40,445 nt of DNA, from positions 1 through 40,445 of the forward strand of contig JAKAJM010000017.1 in assembly GCA_021813765.1 (NCBI GenBank), in the 5' to 3' direction. Positions within the stretch are counted from its first letter, which is position 1, and every line of letters begins with the position of its first letter. This DNA comes from Nitrospirota bacterium. GTDB taxonomy: Bacteria > Nitrospirota > Thermodesulfovibrionia > Thermodesulfovibrionales > JdFR-88. Shown here piece after piece: positions 1 to 6,664 of the stretch. The position numbers and the translations under genes are program-made. The notes beneath the pieces are model-generated. The model saw only the letters and a program-made list of their open reading frames with translations. It had not been told where the DNA came from and did not search any database.

Positions 1-170
1 GAATAATCGGTTTTAAGAGTAAGTTTACCACCAAAGGCTTTCTCTATTGTCCCATTAAGGGAATTTCCATTAACAAGAATGACCTGATCACTGACAGCGG
101 CTTGAATACAGGCAAAATAAAACAGAAAAAAGGAAAATAAAAAAAGTCCGCTCCGAAGCCTTTCGCTCAT
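1..170 (-). CDS. DUF481/YdiY-type outer-membrane protein, 5' fragment
   Basis: Partial gene running off the left edge; 56 codons are visible. The ATG at 170-168 is preceded by AAGGAGGG at good spacing. The product starts with a positively charged N-terminus (SERLR), a hydrophobic Phe/Leu-rich segment of about 15 residues and a likely signal-peptidase site near residues 24-27. Then comes DQVILVNGNSLNGTIEKAFG followed by GKLTLKTDYS. This opening (a short strand motif, NG..L.GTI, then K..LKT.Y) is the usual mature N-terminus of DUF481/YdiY 'salt-induced outer membrane protein' beta-barrels. The barrel itself lies outside the window, so the family call rests on this segment alone. A CAAC-N5-GTTG palindrome lies about 260 bp upstream at 427-439. 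Confidence 0.6.
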   Translation of the reverse strand, partial: MSERLRSGLFLFSFFLFYFACIQAAVSDQVILVNGNSLNGTIEKAFGGKLTLKTDY

Positions 171-614
171 GGTCCCTCCTTGAATTTTTTCGAGGACATT
201 CTGAATTTATTTTTCCACTTCTTTGAAATTCAGACGCAGCTTAAAAAATTCCAGCGATTAAACCAGCCAGGAAGGATACTACAAAAAATTTTAGCCCAAA
301 AAATTCATAAAAAATAGGGAAAAAGCGACGTAAGTAGAATTTTGGCTGCAAAGCAGACTATATGCACACTATAAACTTGAAGGGGAAGCTTGCAGGCAGC
401 GTCTAAAGGGCCCGGCCGCGTCTTTTCAACTTCAAGTTGTTTGCTGACATCCGCCAAAAAACCACCTGGCTCCGTTTTTCCTTTTTGCGGCGTGGCACAA
501 AATGTGTGGAATATAGTGTTATTCGTATTACAGAAAATCGGGTGGCTTGACACCGGTATGACTTATAAAAAACTGGAGTTCTTTGCCCGCACAAAAGCCG
601 GAAGAGCCTTTTTT
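171..614. other. 444-bp intergenic gap
   Basis: No convincing gene lies here: short open frames on both strands lack ribosome-binding sites and family features. The gap separates two minus-strand genes, so it holds the 3' flank of the vorB-like gene and the promoter region of the DUF481 gene. The right half contains the palindrome CAAC-TTCAA-GTTG at 427-439. A run of AT-rich sequence with TATAGT-like hexamers (minus strand, about 360-380) could be a promoter, but no matching -35 is clear. Confidence 0.5.
427..439. promoter_or_regulatory. CAAC-N5-GTTG palindrome, copy 1
   Basis: The sequence is CAAC-TTCAA-GTTG, in non-coding DNA. It matches the palindrome at the FkbM, RfaH and second EPS promoters in this window. 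On the minus strand it is upstream of the DUF481 gene. Unlike the other copies it is not next to an obvious TTGACA promoter, so its role here is uncertain. Confidence 0.45.
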
Positions 615-1676
615 CTACAGAATCTCTTCCAGCTTGCCTGCAACTTCCTCCGGGCTTACTATGGCGCCGCCCGGGCGGCCGTATGAGAACACCTTTGCGC
701 GGCCGCCTACGGCAAGTCTCACGTCTTCCACCATCTGCCCGGCGTTAAGCTCAAAGACAAGGAATTTTTTTACCTTTCCGGCAAGCGTCTCAAGCTCTCT
801 TTCAGGGAAAGGGAAAAGCGAAATGGGCCTGAAAAGCCCAACCTTCCGGCCTTTTGCCCTCAAGGCGTCAACCGCGGAGCAGGCAATGCGCGCAGCTATG
901 CCAAAGGCGACGACAACAGCCTTTGCGTCCTCTGTCCTGTAGGAATGGGAAAGGGTCTCTTTTTCCCTCATGCGGCGGTATTTGTCCTGCAGGCGCAGGT
1001 TCCTTCTCTCTAGCTCGCCTTCGCCCATGTAAAGGGATTTTATGACATTGGACTTCCTGCCCAGGCAGCCTGTGAGCGCCCAGCTTTTTTGGGGCAGTTT
1101 CGGTTTTTTGTAAGGGGTCATATGGACCGGCTCCATCATCTGCCCCAGGATGCCGTCGGCAAGGACCATGGCAGGGTTCCTGTATTCGTCCGATTTGTCG
1201 AAGGCAAGCATGGTGAGGTCCCTTATCTCCTGGACGCTGTAGGGCGCATAGACAATGAGCCTGTAGTCTCCGTGGCCGCCGCCCTTTACCGCCTGGAAGT
1301 AGTCCGCCTGGCTGCCGGATATGTTCCCAAGCCCCGGGCCTCCCCTTTGCACGTTGGCGATGACCGCCGGCAGCTCCGCCCCCGCAAGATAGGAGAGCGC
1401 CTCCTGCATCAGGCTTATCCCCGGGCTGCTGGAGGTAGTCATTGCCCTGGCACCGGTTGCCGCAGCGCCATAGACCATGTTTATCGCGGCAAGCTCGCTT
1501 TCGGCCTGGACAAAAACGCCCCCGGTCTCGGCCATCCTCCAGGACATGTGCTCCGGTATCTCGTTCTGCGGGGTTATCGGGTAGGCCGCGTAAAATGTGC
1601 AGCCTGCGCTAATGGCCGCCTCGGCCAGCGCCTCGTTGCCGCGTAAAAGTATCTTGGCCTTTTCTTTTTTTCTCAT
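615..1676 (-). CDS. vorB: 2-oxoacid:ferredoxin oxidoreductase alpha subunit (VorB-like)
   Basis: 353 aa. VorB/KorA-type alpha subunits pair with a TPP-binding beta subunit and a gamma subunit to convert branched-chain 2-oxoacids plus CoA to acyl-CoA and CO2, reducing ferredoxin. The sequence shows the N-terminal family signature (LRGNEALAEAA, then YPITPQNEIPE at about residues 32-42), the TSSSPGISLM segment (81-90), NVQRGGPGLGN (108-118) and a C-terminal transketolase-C-like domain from about residue 250. Length is normal for VorB (about 350). The ATG at 1676 is chosen because the conserved N-terminus follows at once; a TTG at 1682 is possible and neither has a clear Shine-Dalgarno. No beta, gamma or ferredoxin gene is adjacent, which is unusual because these subunits normally form an operon. 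Substrate (2-oxoisovalerate or 2-oxoglutarate) cannot be fixed from sequence alone. Confidence 0.88.
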   Translation of the reverse strand: MRKKEKAKILLRGNEALAEAAISAGCTFYAAYPITPQNEIPEHMSWRMAETGGVFVQAESELAAINMVYGAAATGARAMTTSSSPGISLMQEALSYLAGAELPAVIANVQRGGPGLGNISGSQADYFQAVKGGGHGDYRLIVYAPYSVQEIRDLTMLAFDKSDEYRNPAMVLADGILGQMMEPVHMTPYKKPKLPQKSWALTGCLGRKSNVIKSLYMGEGELERRNLRLQDKYRRMREKETLSHSYRTEDAKAVVVAFGIAARIACSAVDALRAKGRKVGLFRPISLFPFPERELETLAGKVKKFLVFELNAGQMVEDVRLAVGGRAKVFSYGRPGGAIVSPEEVAGKLEEIL

Positions 1677-1694
1677 CAGCAAAATTTTGAGGCT

Positions 1695-1727
1695 TTAAAA
1701 AAGACTTTTGTTCTTTTGAGCAGGCAT
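1695..1727 (-). other. 10-codon leader ORF upstream of vorB
   Basis: On the minus strand, a strong Shine-Dalgarno (GGGGAGG) stands three bases before an ATG at 1727-1725. It opens a ten-codon frame, MPAQKNKSLF, closed by TAA. The frame is in phase with the vorB ATG 51 bases downstream, which itself lacks a good ribosome-binding site. It could be a leader peptide giving translational coupling, or a former longer N-terminus cut by a stop codon. Codon content does not suggest classic amino-acid attenuation. Confidence 0.35.
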
Positions 1728-1856
1728 ATTCCTCCCCGTAACAGGCCAGATTTTAACATAAACCGGCATCTATTGACATGAATCCGGCCCATGGGTTAGC
1801 CTGAGAGATAGCCTGGGGAGAAGAAAAACCCAAGTCAGAAAAGGAGATTTCGGGAT

Positions 1857-2270
1857 ATGCCAGACACGGTAATAAAATTCCAGGGCGGGATGAAATTTTC
1901 GGCGGTCACGGGCAGCGGCCATGAGATCATGATGGATTCAAGCCCGGAGTTCGGCGGGCAAAACACGGCGGCCAGGCCCATGGAACTTCTCCTGGCCGGG
2001 CTTGGCGGGTGCACCGGTATGGACGTTATCTCGATACTCAAGAAAAAAAAGCAGGAAGTGACCAGCTTTGAAATAATAGTAAAGGGGAAAAGGGCGGAGG
2101 AGCATCCCAAAAGATATACCGGCATAGAGGTGGAGTTCGTCATAAAAGGCAATAACCTGAGCGAAGAGGCGGTAAAGAGGGCCGTTGAGCTTTCAATGGA
2201 CAAATACTGCTCCGTAAAGGCGACCCTCGAGGGCAACACCCCGGTGAAATACCACTACAGGATAGGCTAG
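1857..2270 (+). CDS. OsmC family thiol peroxidase-like protein
   Basis: 137 aa, cytoplasmic. OsmC/Ohr proteins reduce organic hydroperoxides through two cysteines. Both expected cysteines are present: one in GGCTGMDV (about residue 52) and one in MDKYCSV (about residue 118). The family segment RPMELLLAGLGGC is also clear. The ATG is preceded by AAGGAG ten bases upstream. A TTGACA at 1773-1778 may be the -35 of its promoter, but the -10 is poor. It begins a long same-strand run of genes and pgpA follows within a few bases. It belongs to the general OsmC branch (YhfA-like), not clearly to Ohr. Confidence 0.88.
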   Translation: MPDTVIKFQGGMKFSAVTGSGHEIMMDSSPEFGGQNTAARPMELLLAGLGGCTGMDVISILKKKKQEVTSFEIIVKGKRAEEHPKRYTGIEVEFVIKGNNLSEEAVKRAVELSMDKYCSVKATLEGNTPVKYHYRIG

Positions 2271-2275
2271 TCTGG

Positions 2276-2767
2276 GTGAGCTTGCGGGATATCATTCCCG
2301 GCAGACATGAAATGGATAAAAAGCAGCCGGGCTTTCTTCTCAGGCAGATAGCCACGCTTTCCTTTGCCGGCTATATCCCGGCCGCCCCGGGGACTTTCGG
2401 GACCCTTGTCGCGGCAGTCCTGGTCTGGCTCTTGAAGCCCGGGCCGCTTCCGCTTTTCCTTTTCGCCGTGGTTTCCATATTGGCAGGGACCTATGCCGCC
2501 GGGCAGGCGGAGCTCGTGCTTGGCAGGGACTCAAGCCACATCATCATTGACGAGTTCGCGGGCTACCTGGTGAGCGTCCTTTTCCTTCCGCTTTCGGACG
2601 GATACCTTCTGGCCGCCTTTGCGCTCTTCAGGGCATTTGATATATTAAAGCCGCCGCCCATAAGGCGGATGGAGAAGCTGCCCGGCGGCGTGGGGGTCAT
2701 GGCAGATGATGTGGCGGCCGGCATAGCCGCAAACATCGTACTGCACCTCTGGAGGATTTTCGCCTGA
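2276..2767 (+). CDS. pgpA: Phosphatidylglycerophosphatase A
   Basis: 163 aa from a GTG start; an ATG at 2312 (MDKKQPGF) is a plausible alternative and neither has a strong ribosome-binding site. PgpA removes phosphate from phosphatidylglycerophosphate to give phosphatidylglycerol at the inner membrane. Family motifs include GYIPAAPGTFGTL near the N-terminus, the acidic IIIDEFAGY segment, FDILKPPPI and GGVGVMADDVAAG with the acidic pair expected for metal binding. Hydrophobic stretches around residues 40-70, 95-115 and 145-160 fit an integral membrane protein. It lies five bases after the OsmC gene and just before thpR, so it is probably cotranscribed. Confidence 0.9.
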   Translation: MSLRDIIPGRHEMDKKQPGFLLRQIATLSFAGYIPAAPGTFGTLVAAVLVWLLKPGPLPLFLFAVVSILAGTYAAGQAELVLGRDSSHIIIDEFAGYLVSVLFLPLSDGYLLAAFALFRAFDILKPPPIRRMEKLPGGVGVMADDVAAGIAANIVLHLWRIFA

Positions 2768-2807
2768 AAGCAAACGGGACTTTTTATGCCTGGGAGGATT
2801 GTTTTTA

Positions 2808-3455
2808 ATGCCGGACTCTGTCAGGTGTTTTGTAGCGGTCGAGCTTCCGGAAGAGCTGAAGGCCCGCATAGCGGAAGAAACCGCTTTTTTGAAAAAGAGC
2901 AAGGCGGACGTCAAATGGGTGCAGCCTGAAAACCTGCACCTTACGCTAAAGTTCCTGGGCCAGGTGCCGGAGGTCCGCATCCCGGAGCTGGCCGGCCTTT
3001 TAAAAGAGGCGGTGCGGGACATGAAAAAACAACAAAAACCCTATGAGGTAGAGGTGGCGGGGGCGGGCGTGTTCCCGGGGCCAGGCTCTCCCAGGGTCTT
3101 CTGGCTTGGCATAAGGGACCCTCAGATGCTTTTAGCCGGGCTTGCCAGAAGCGTGGAGGAGAAGCTCGGGAAGGCGGGCTTCGGACAGCAGGAAAAAGGG
3201 GCGTTTGTCCCGCACCTTACGCTTGGCAGGCTCAGGGAGGACAGGCCTTCCCCCGGGAGGGGTAAAGGCGGGCCGGCGGGCGGCAGCGGGGGCCGGGAAG
3301 AGGCCAGAAAACTGGCCATGGAGCTTGCTACCCTTGAGGACACCTTATTTGGTAAGATAAAGCTCGAAAATATCAGCCTTATGCGCAGCGAGCTTGGGCC
3401 CGGGGGCGCAAGGTACAGCAGGCTGGCAACGATAGAATTTTTTGGCGGTTCTTAA
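2808..3455 (+). CDS. thpR: RNA 2',3'-cyclic phosphodiesterase (2'-5' RNA ligase family)
   Basis: 215 aa. This 2H-phosphoesterase family hydrolyses RNA 2',3'-cyclic phosphate ends to 2'-phosphates. Both catalytic HxT motifs are visible: HLTLKFLG (about residue 46) and HLTLGRL (about residue 133), with the expected N-terminal RCFVAVELPEEL. The ATG at 2808 is preferred over a TTG at 2799 because GGGAGG stands ten bases upstream. A Gly/Pro/Arg-rich insertion (about residues 145-165) follows the second HxT motif and is probably a surface loop. It lies directly before recA. An RNA-end processing activity is interesting beside the RtcB/archease repair pair encoded 9 kb downstream, but a link is inference. 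Confidence 0.9.
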   Translation: MPDSVRCFVAVELPEELKARIAEETAFLKKSKADVKWVQPENLHLTLKFLGQVPEVRIPELAGLLKEAVRDMKKQQKPYEVEVAGAGVFPGPGSPRVFWLGIRDPQMLLAGLARSVEEKLGKAGFGQQEKGAFVPHLTLGRLREDRPSPGRGKGGPAGGSGGREEARKLAMELATLEDTLFGKIKLENISLMRSELGPGGARYSRLATIEFFGGS

Positions 3456-3529
3456 GCAAAAACAAAAATAAGGATACGCCTTAAGGATAAAAATAAAGTA
3501 AAAACCTTTTTGGGAAAGGGGATGGAAGG

Positions 3530-4549
3530 ATGAACAAGGAAAAGACAAAGGCCCTTGAAATGGCCATTGCGCAGATAGAGAAGAATTTCGGCAAGGGCGC
3601 GATAATGAAGCTTGGGGCCGAGGGCGCGGCCGAGGGGGTCTCCGCCATCCCCACTGGCTCTCTCACGCTTGACATCGCCACCGGTATAGGCGGTTTCCCA
3701 AGGGGGCGGGTGATAGAGATATACGGGCCGGAGTCCTCGGGAAAGACCACGCTGGCGCTGTCCGCAATTGCACAGGCGCAGAAGGAAGGCGGGGTGGCAG
3801 CTTTCATAGACGCCGAGCACGCCCTGGACGTGAGCTATGCGGGCAAGCTTGGCGTGAACACGGGGGAGCTGCTCATCTCCCAGCCGGACACCGGCGAACA
3901 GGCCCTTGAGGTGGCCGAGACGCTCGTCAGGAGCGGGGCGGTGGATATAATCGTGCTTGACTCGGTTGCGGCCCTCGTGCCCAAGGCGGAGATAGAGGGG
4001 GATATGGGGGATTCGCTGCCAGGCCTTCAGGCAAGGCTCATGAGCCAGGCGCTAAGAAAGCTGACCGCGGCGATAGCCAAATCCCGGACGACCGTCATAT
4101 TCATAAACCAGATAAGGATGAAAATAGGCGTGATGTTCGGCAACCCGGAGACGACCACGGGAGGCAACGCCCTTAAGTTCTACGCCACTATGCGCCTGGA
4201 CATAAGAAAGATAGACAGCATAAAGGAAAACCAGGAGCTGACCGGCGGAAGGGTCCGTGTGAAGGTCGTGAAGAACAAGGTGGCCCCGCCCTTCAGACAG
4301 GCGGAGTTCGACATATACTTCAATGAAGGCATCTCCAGGAACGGGGAGCTCATAGACATCGGGGTAGAAAAGGGCATCATAGAGAAGTCAGGCTCCTGGT
4401 ACAGCTACGGCGGGGCCAGGATAGGGCAGGGCAGGGACAACGCGAAAGAATATCTGAAAGGCAATCCCGATGCCTCCTCAGAGATAGAGGCGAAGATATT
4501 CGAGGCCGCAAACCTCAGGCGTGGCAATGGAACAAACGGGGACAAATGA
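3530..4549 (+). CDS. recA: Recombinase RecA
   Basis: 339 aa. RecA forms ATP-dependent filaments on single-stranded DNA, drives strand exchange and promotes LexA-type self-cleavage. The Walker A motif GPESSGKT is at residues 66-73. The loop L2 region with [16 protein letters not shown] and the conserved [14 protein letters not shown] are intact. Length and C-terminal domain are typical, with a short Asn/Gly-rich tail. The ATG is preceded by AAAGGGG and GGAAGG. The 74-bp upstream gap is AT-rich and contains two CTTAAG elements; I see no clear LexA box. The 3' end overlaps the start of the next gene, a PilT-type ATPase. Confidence 0.98.
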   Translation: MNKEKTKALEMAIAQIEKNFGKGAIMKLGAEGAAEGVSAIPTGSLTLDIATGIGGFPRGRVIEIYGPESSGKTTLALSAIAQAQKEGGVAAFIDAEHALDVSYAGKLGVNTGELLISQPDTGEQALEVAETLVRSGAVDIIVLDSVAALVPKAEIEGDMGDSLPGLQARLMSQALRKLTAAIAKSRTTVIFINQIRMKIGVMFGNPETTTGGNALKFYATMRLDIRKIDSIKENQELTGGRVRVKVVKNKVAPPFRQAEFDIYFNEGISRNGELIDIGVEKGIIEKSGSWYSYGGARIGQGRDNAKEYLKGNPDASSEIEAKIFEAANLRRGNGTNGDK

Positions 4550-5705
4550 CCTGCCGGAGGGACGGTTGGAGATAAACGACCTCCTGAGAGAGGCCGTCGC
4601 CTTGGGCGCCTCCGACCTGCATATAAAGGTCGGCAGCCCTCCCATATTCAGGAAGAACGGAGCCCTCGAGTTCAGGGAAGGCAGCCCGGCCATCTCCAGG
4701 GAGGAGGCGGTGAGGCTTGCCTTTTCTTTCATGACCGCCACCCAGAGGGAGCTCTTTAAAAAAGAGGCGGACCTCGATTTCGCCTACAGCATCTCGGGGC
4801 TGGGCAGGTTCAGGTGCAACGCCTTTTTGCAGCGCGGCACGCTGGGCATGGTGTTCCGTGTGATACCCACAAGGATACCCGGAATAGACGAGCTCACGCT
4901 TCCGGCCATACTGAAAAAACTGGCCGTCGAGGAAAGGGGCCTTGTCCTTGTGACCGGGACGACCGGAAGCGGCAAGTCCACGACGCTTGCCGCCATGATA
5001 GACCATATCAACTCCACGAAAAGGGTGAACATTACGACCATCGAGGACCCCGTGGAGTATACGCACAAGGACAAAAAAAGCCTGCTTAACCAGCGGGAGG
5101 TTGGGGCCGACACCAAAAGCTTCTCCAAGGCGCTGAGGTCCGCCCTCAGGCAGGACCCGGACGTCATCCTCGTCGGAGAGATGAGGGACTTTGACACCAT
5201 ACAGACCGCCCTGATGGCCGCCGAGACCGGCCATCTCGTGCTTAGCACCCTGCATACCCTGGACGCCTCCGAGACCATAAACAGGGTAATCTCCTTTTTC
5301 CCTCCTTACCATCAGCATCAGGTCCGGATACAGCTTGCGGCCATACTGAAAGGAATAATATCCTTAAGGCTTCTCCCCAGGGCTGACGGCAAGGGCAGGG
5401 TGCCCGCGGTGGAAGTGCTCATTGCCACTTCCACCATAAGGGACTGCATCACCGATCCGGCAAAGACCTCCCTGATACACGACTTCATAGAGCAGGGCAG
5501 GGTCCACTACGGAATGCAGACATTCGACCAGTCCATACTGGAGCTCTTTCAGGCCGGGCTTATCACCTATGAGGAGGCGCTCAAGCAGGCAAGCAACCCG
5601 GACGACCTGGATCTCAAGGTCAAGGGCGTGAACAATACCAAAGAGATGTTCGACCAGAAAAGCGGGAGCGGTGGGGACATGACCATTGAGCGGTTCTCCC
5701 GATGA
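4527..5705 (+). CDS. pilT: PilT family type IV pilus retraction ATPase
   Basis: 392 aa, a cytoplasmic hexameric ATPase of the secretion superfamily that depolymerises type IV pili for twitching. Visible are an N-terminal PAS-like region with [14 protein letters not shown] (about residues 26-39), Walker [10 protein letters not shown] (144-152), the Asp box around TIEDPVEY (171-178), Walker [11 protein letters not shown] (212-221) and the His box [12 protein letters not shown] (236-247). The C-terminal AIRNLIRE element usual in PilT is replaced by TIRDCITD plus a short insertion (about 303-322), so it may be a PilT paralogue. The ATG at 4527 overlaps recA by 23 bases; a GTG at 4521 is also in frame. 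No other pilus gene is in the window. Confidence 0.9.
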   Translation: MEQTGTNDLPEGRLEINDLLREAVALGASDLHIKVGSPPIFRKNGALEFREGSPAISREEAVRLAFSFMTATQRELFKKEADLDFAYSISGLGRFRCNAFLQRGTLGMVFRVIPTRIPGIDELTLPAILKKLAVEERGLVLVTGTTGSGKSTTLAAMIDHINSTKRVNITTIEDPVEYTHKDKKSLLNQREVGADTKSFSKALRSALRQDPDVILVGEMRDFDTIQTALMAAETGHLVLSTLHTLDASETINRVISFFPPYHQHQVRIQLAAILKGIISLRLLPRADGKGRVPAVEVLIATSTIRDCITDPAKTSLIHDFIEQGRVHYGMQTFDQSILELFQAGLITYEEALKQASNPDDLDLKVKGVNNTKEMFDQKSGSGGDMTIERFSR

Positions 5706-5792
5706 GACAGGCGGCCCGGCGCTTCTTTCAAACCAAAAGATGTCTTCAAGAAAAGTAAGACTCTCCTTCCTGGAGGGGTAAAGGGGCGTGGA

Positions 5793-6281
5793 GTGAGCGA
5801 CGCCTTCCGTTACGCCCTCAGACTGTTAAGCTACAGGGGCAGAAGCACCACGGAGCTGAGGGAAAAGCTGGGCCTGAAGGGTTTTACCGTGCAGCAGGCC
5901 GATGAAGCCTTGCAAAAGCTGGAAAGACTTGGTTATATAAATGATTCGGCCCTGGCAGGGGCGCTCACGAGGCTTGCCAGGGACACCAGGAAACTTGGCA
6001 GACGCGGGGCCATGGGTTATCTGCTTAAAAGGGGCATATCCGCCGGCCTTGCCCAGGAAGCACTGGCGGGCTATGATGAATTTGAAGGGGCCATGAGGCT
6101 TGCCCTTAAAAAAGTGAAGGCCATGGAAGGCCCGGCTCCCGGGCAGCGGGATGAAGAAAAAATCCCCGTGGGAAAAGACCCGGTCTTCAAAAGAAGATTG
6201 TACGGGGTCCTGGCCAGGCGGGGGTTTTCTCCCCAGACGATAAGGCAGGTTTTTTTTAAATTAGAGGAGGAAGATACATGA
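5793..6281 (+). CDS. recX: Regulatory protein RecX
   Basis: 162 aa from a GTG with AAGGGG six bases upstream. RecX binds RecA filaments and limits their extension and ATPase. The sequence has the RecX tandem helical repeats: ALRLLSYRGRSTTELREKL with LERLGYINDSALA, then LGRRGAMGYLLKRGIS, and a C-terminal repeat KRRLYGVLARRGFSPQTIRQVF. Position near recA and before alaS matches the recA-recX-alaS order of many bacteria, here with pilT inserted. The 87-bp gap after pilT shows no obvious terminator. Its stop overlaps the ATG of the next gene (ATGA). Confidence 0.88.
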   Translation: MSDAFRYALRLLSYRGRSTTELREKLGLKGFTVQQADEALQKLERLGYINDSALAGALTRLARDTRKLGRRGAMGYLLKRGISAGLAQEALAGYDEFEGAMRLALKKVKAMEGPAPGQRDEEKIPVGKDPVFKRRLYGVLARRGFSPQTIRQVFFKLEEEDT

Positions 6282-6664
6282 AAGCAAAGCGCATTTTTGC
6301 AGCGGTTTTTTCTTTTGTCGTTGCTTTTTCCCTTATGGGAGCTCTTTTGGGCTGCCAGCAGGAAGTAAGGTATTCGCCATCGGAGATAAGCGGCTATCCC
6401 GAGGCGACCCAGAAGCTCATAAGAGAAGGGAAAGTGTCCATGGGCATGACGCCCGACGAGGTAAGGTTTGCCTGGGGCGCCCCCAATGAAGTGAATATCC
6501 TGCCGCCCACAAAAGACGGCAAAAGCAGGCAGGAGTGGGTCTACAAGGACACGCTCTCTCTTTCCAAGACGAGGCTTTTCTTTACGGACGGGCGGGTGAA
6601 CGAGATGTCATCTTCAGGGATATCGTCCAGAAAATTCGTTTCCCCTAACATTGAAAGCAAATGA
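6278..6664 (+). CDS. Outer-membrane assembly-like lipoprotein (BamE/SmpA-like fold)
   Basis: 128 aa. It starts with a lipoprotein signal peptide: KAKR, a hydrophobic core and the lipobox LLGC, giving the lipidated Cys at about residue 26. The mature part contains VSMGMTPDEVRFAWGAPNEVN, the GM..DEV...WG.P pattern of the SmpA/OmlA (BamE) domain, followed by a WVY strand and a beta-rich end. It overlaps recX by four bases and its TGA overlaps the alaS ATG, so the three genes are translationally coupled. The family is often seen as small stand-alone lipoproteins; a role in the BAM complex is not shown. Confidence 0.75.
   Translation: MKAKRIFAAVFSFVVAFSLMGALLGCQQEVRYSPSEISGYPEATQKLIREGKVSMGMTPDEVRFAWGAPNEVNILPPTKDGKSRQEWVYKDTLSLSKTRLFFTDGRVNEMSSSGISSRKFVSPNIESK

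Noticed and set aside
1796-1846. Possible TPP-type riboswitch (CTGAGA) before the OsmC gene
   Set aside because: The rest of the TPP aptamer consensus is missing; the region is only a short imperfect repeat of TAGCCTG.
3456-3529. LexA-type SOS box before recA
   Set aside because: Only AT-rich sequence and two CTTAAG elements are seen; no recognisable LexA operator of the common types.
4515-5318. Long open frame antisense to pilT (267 codons)
   Set aside because: It mirrors the strongly conserved pilT frame, has no ribosome-binding site and shows no family features; high GC makes such shadows common.
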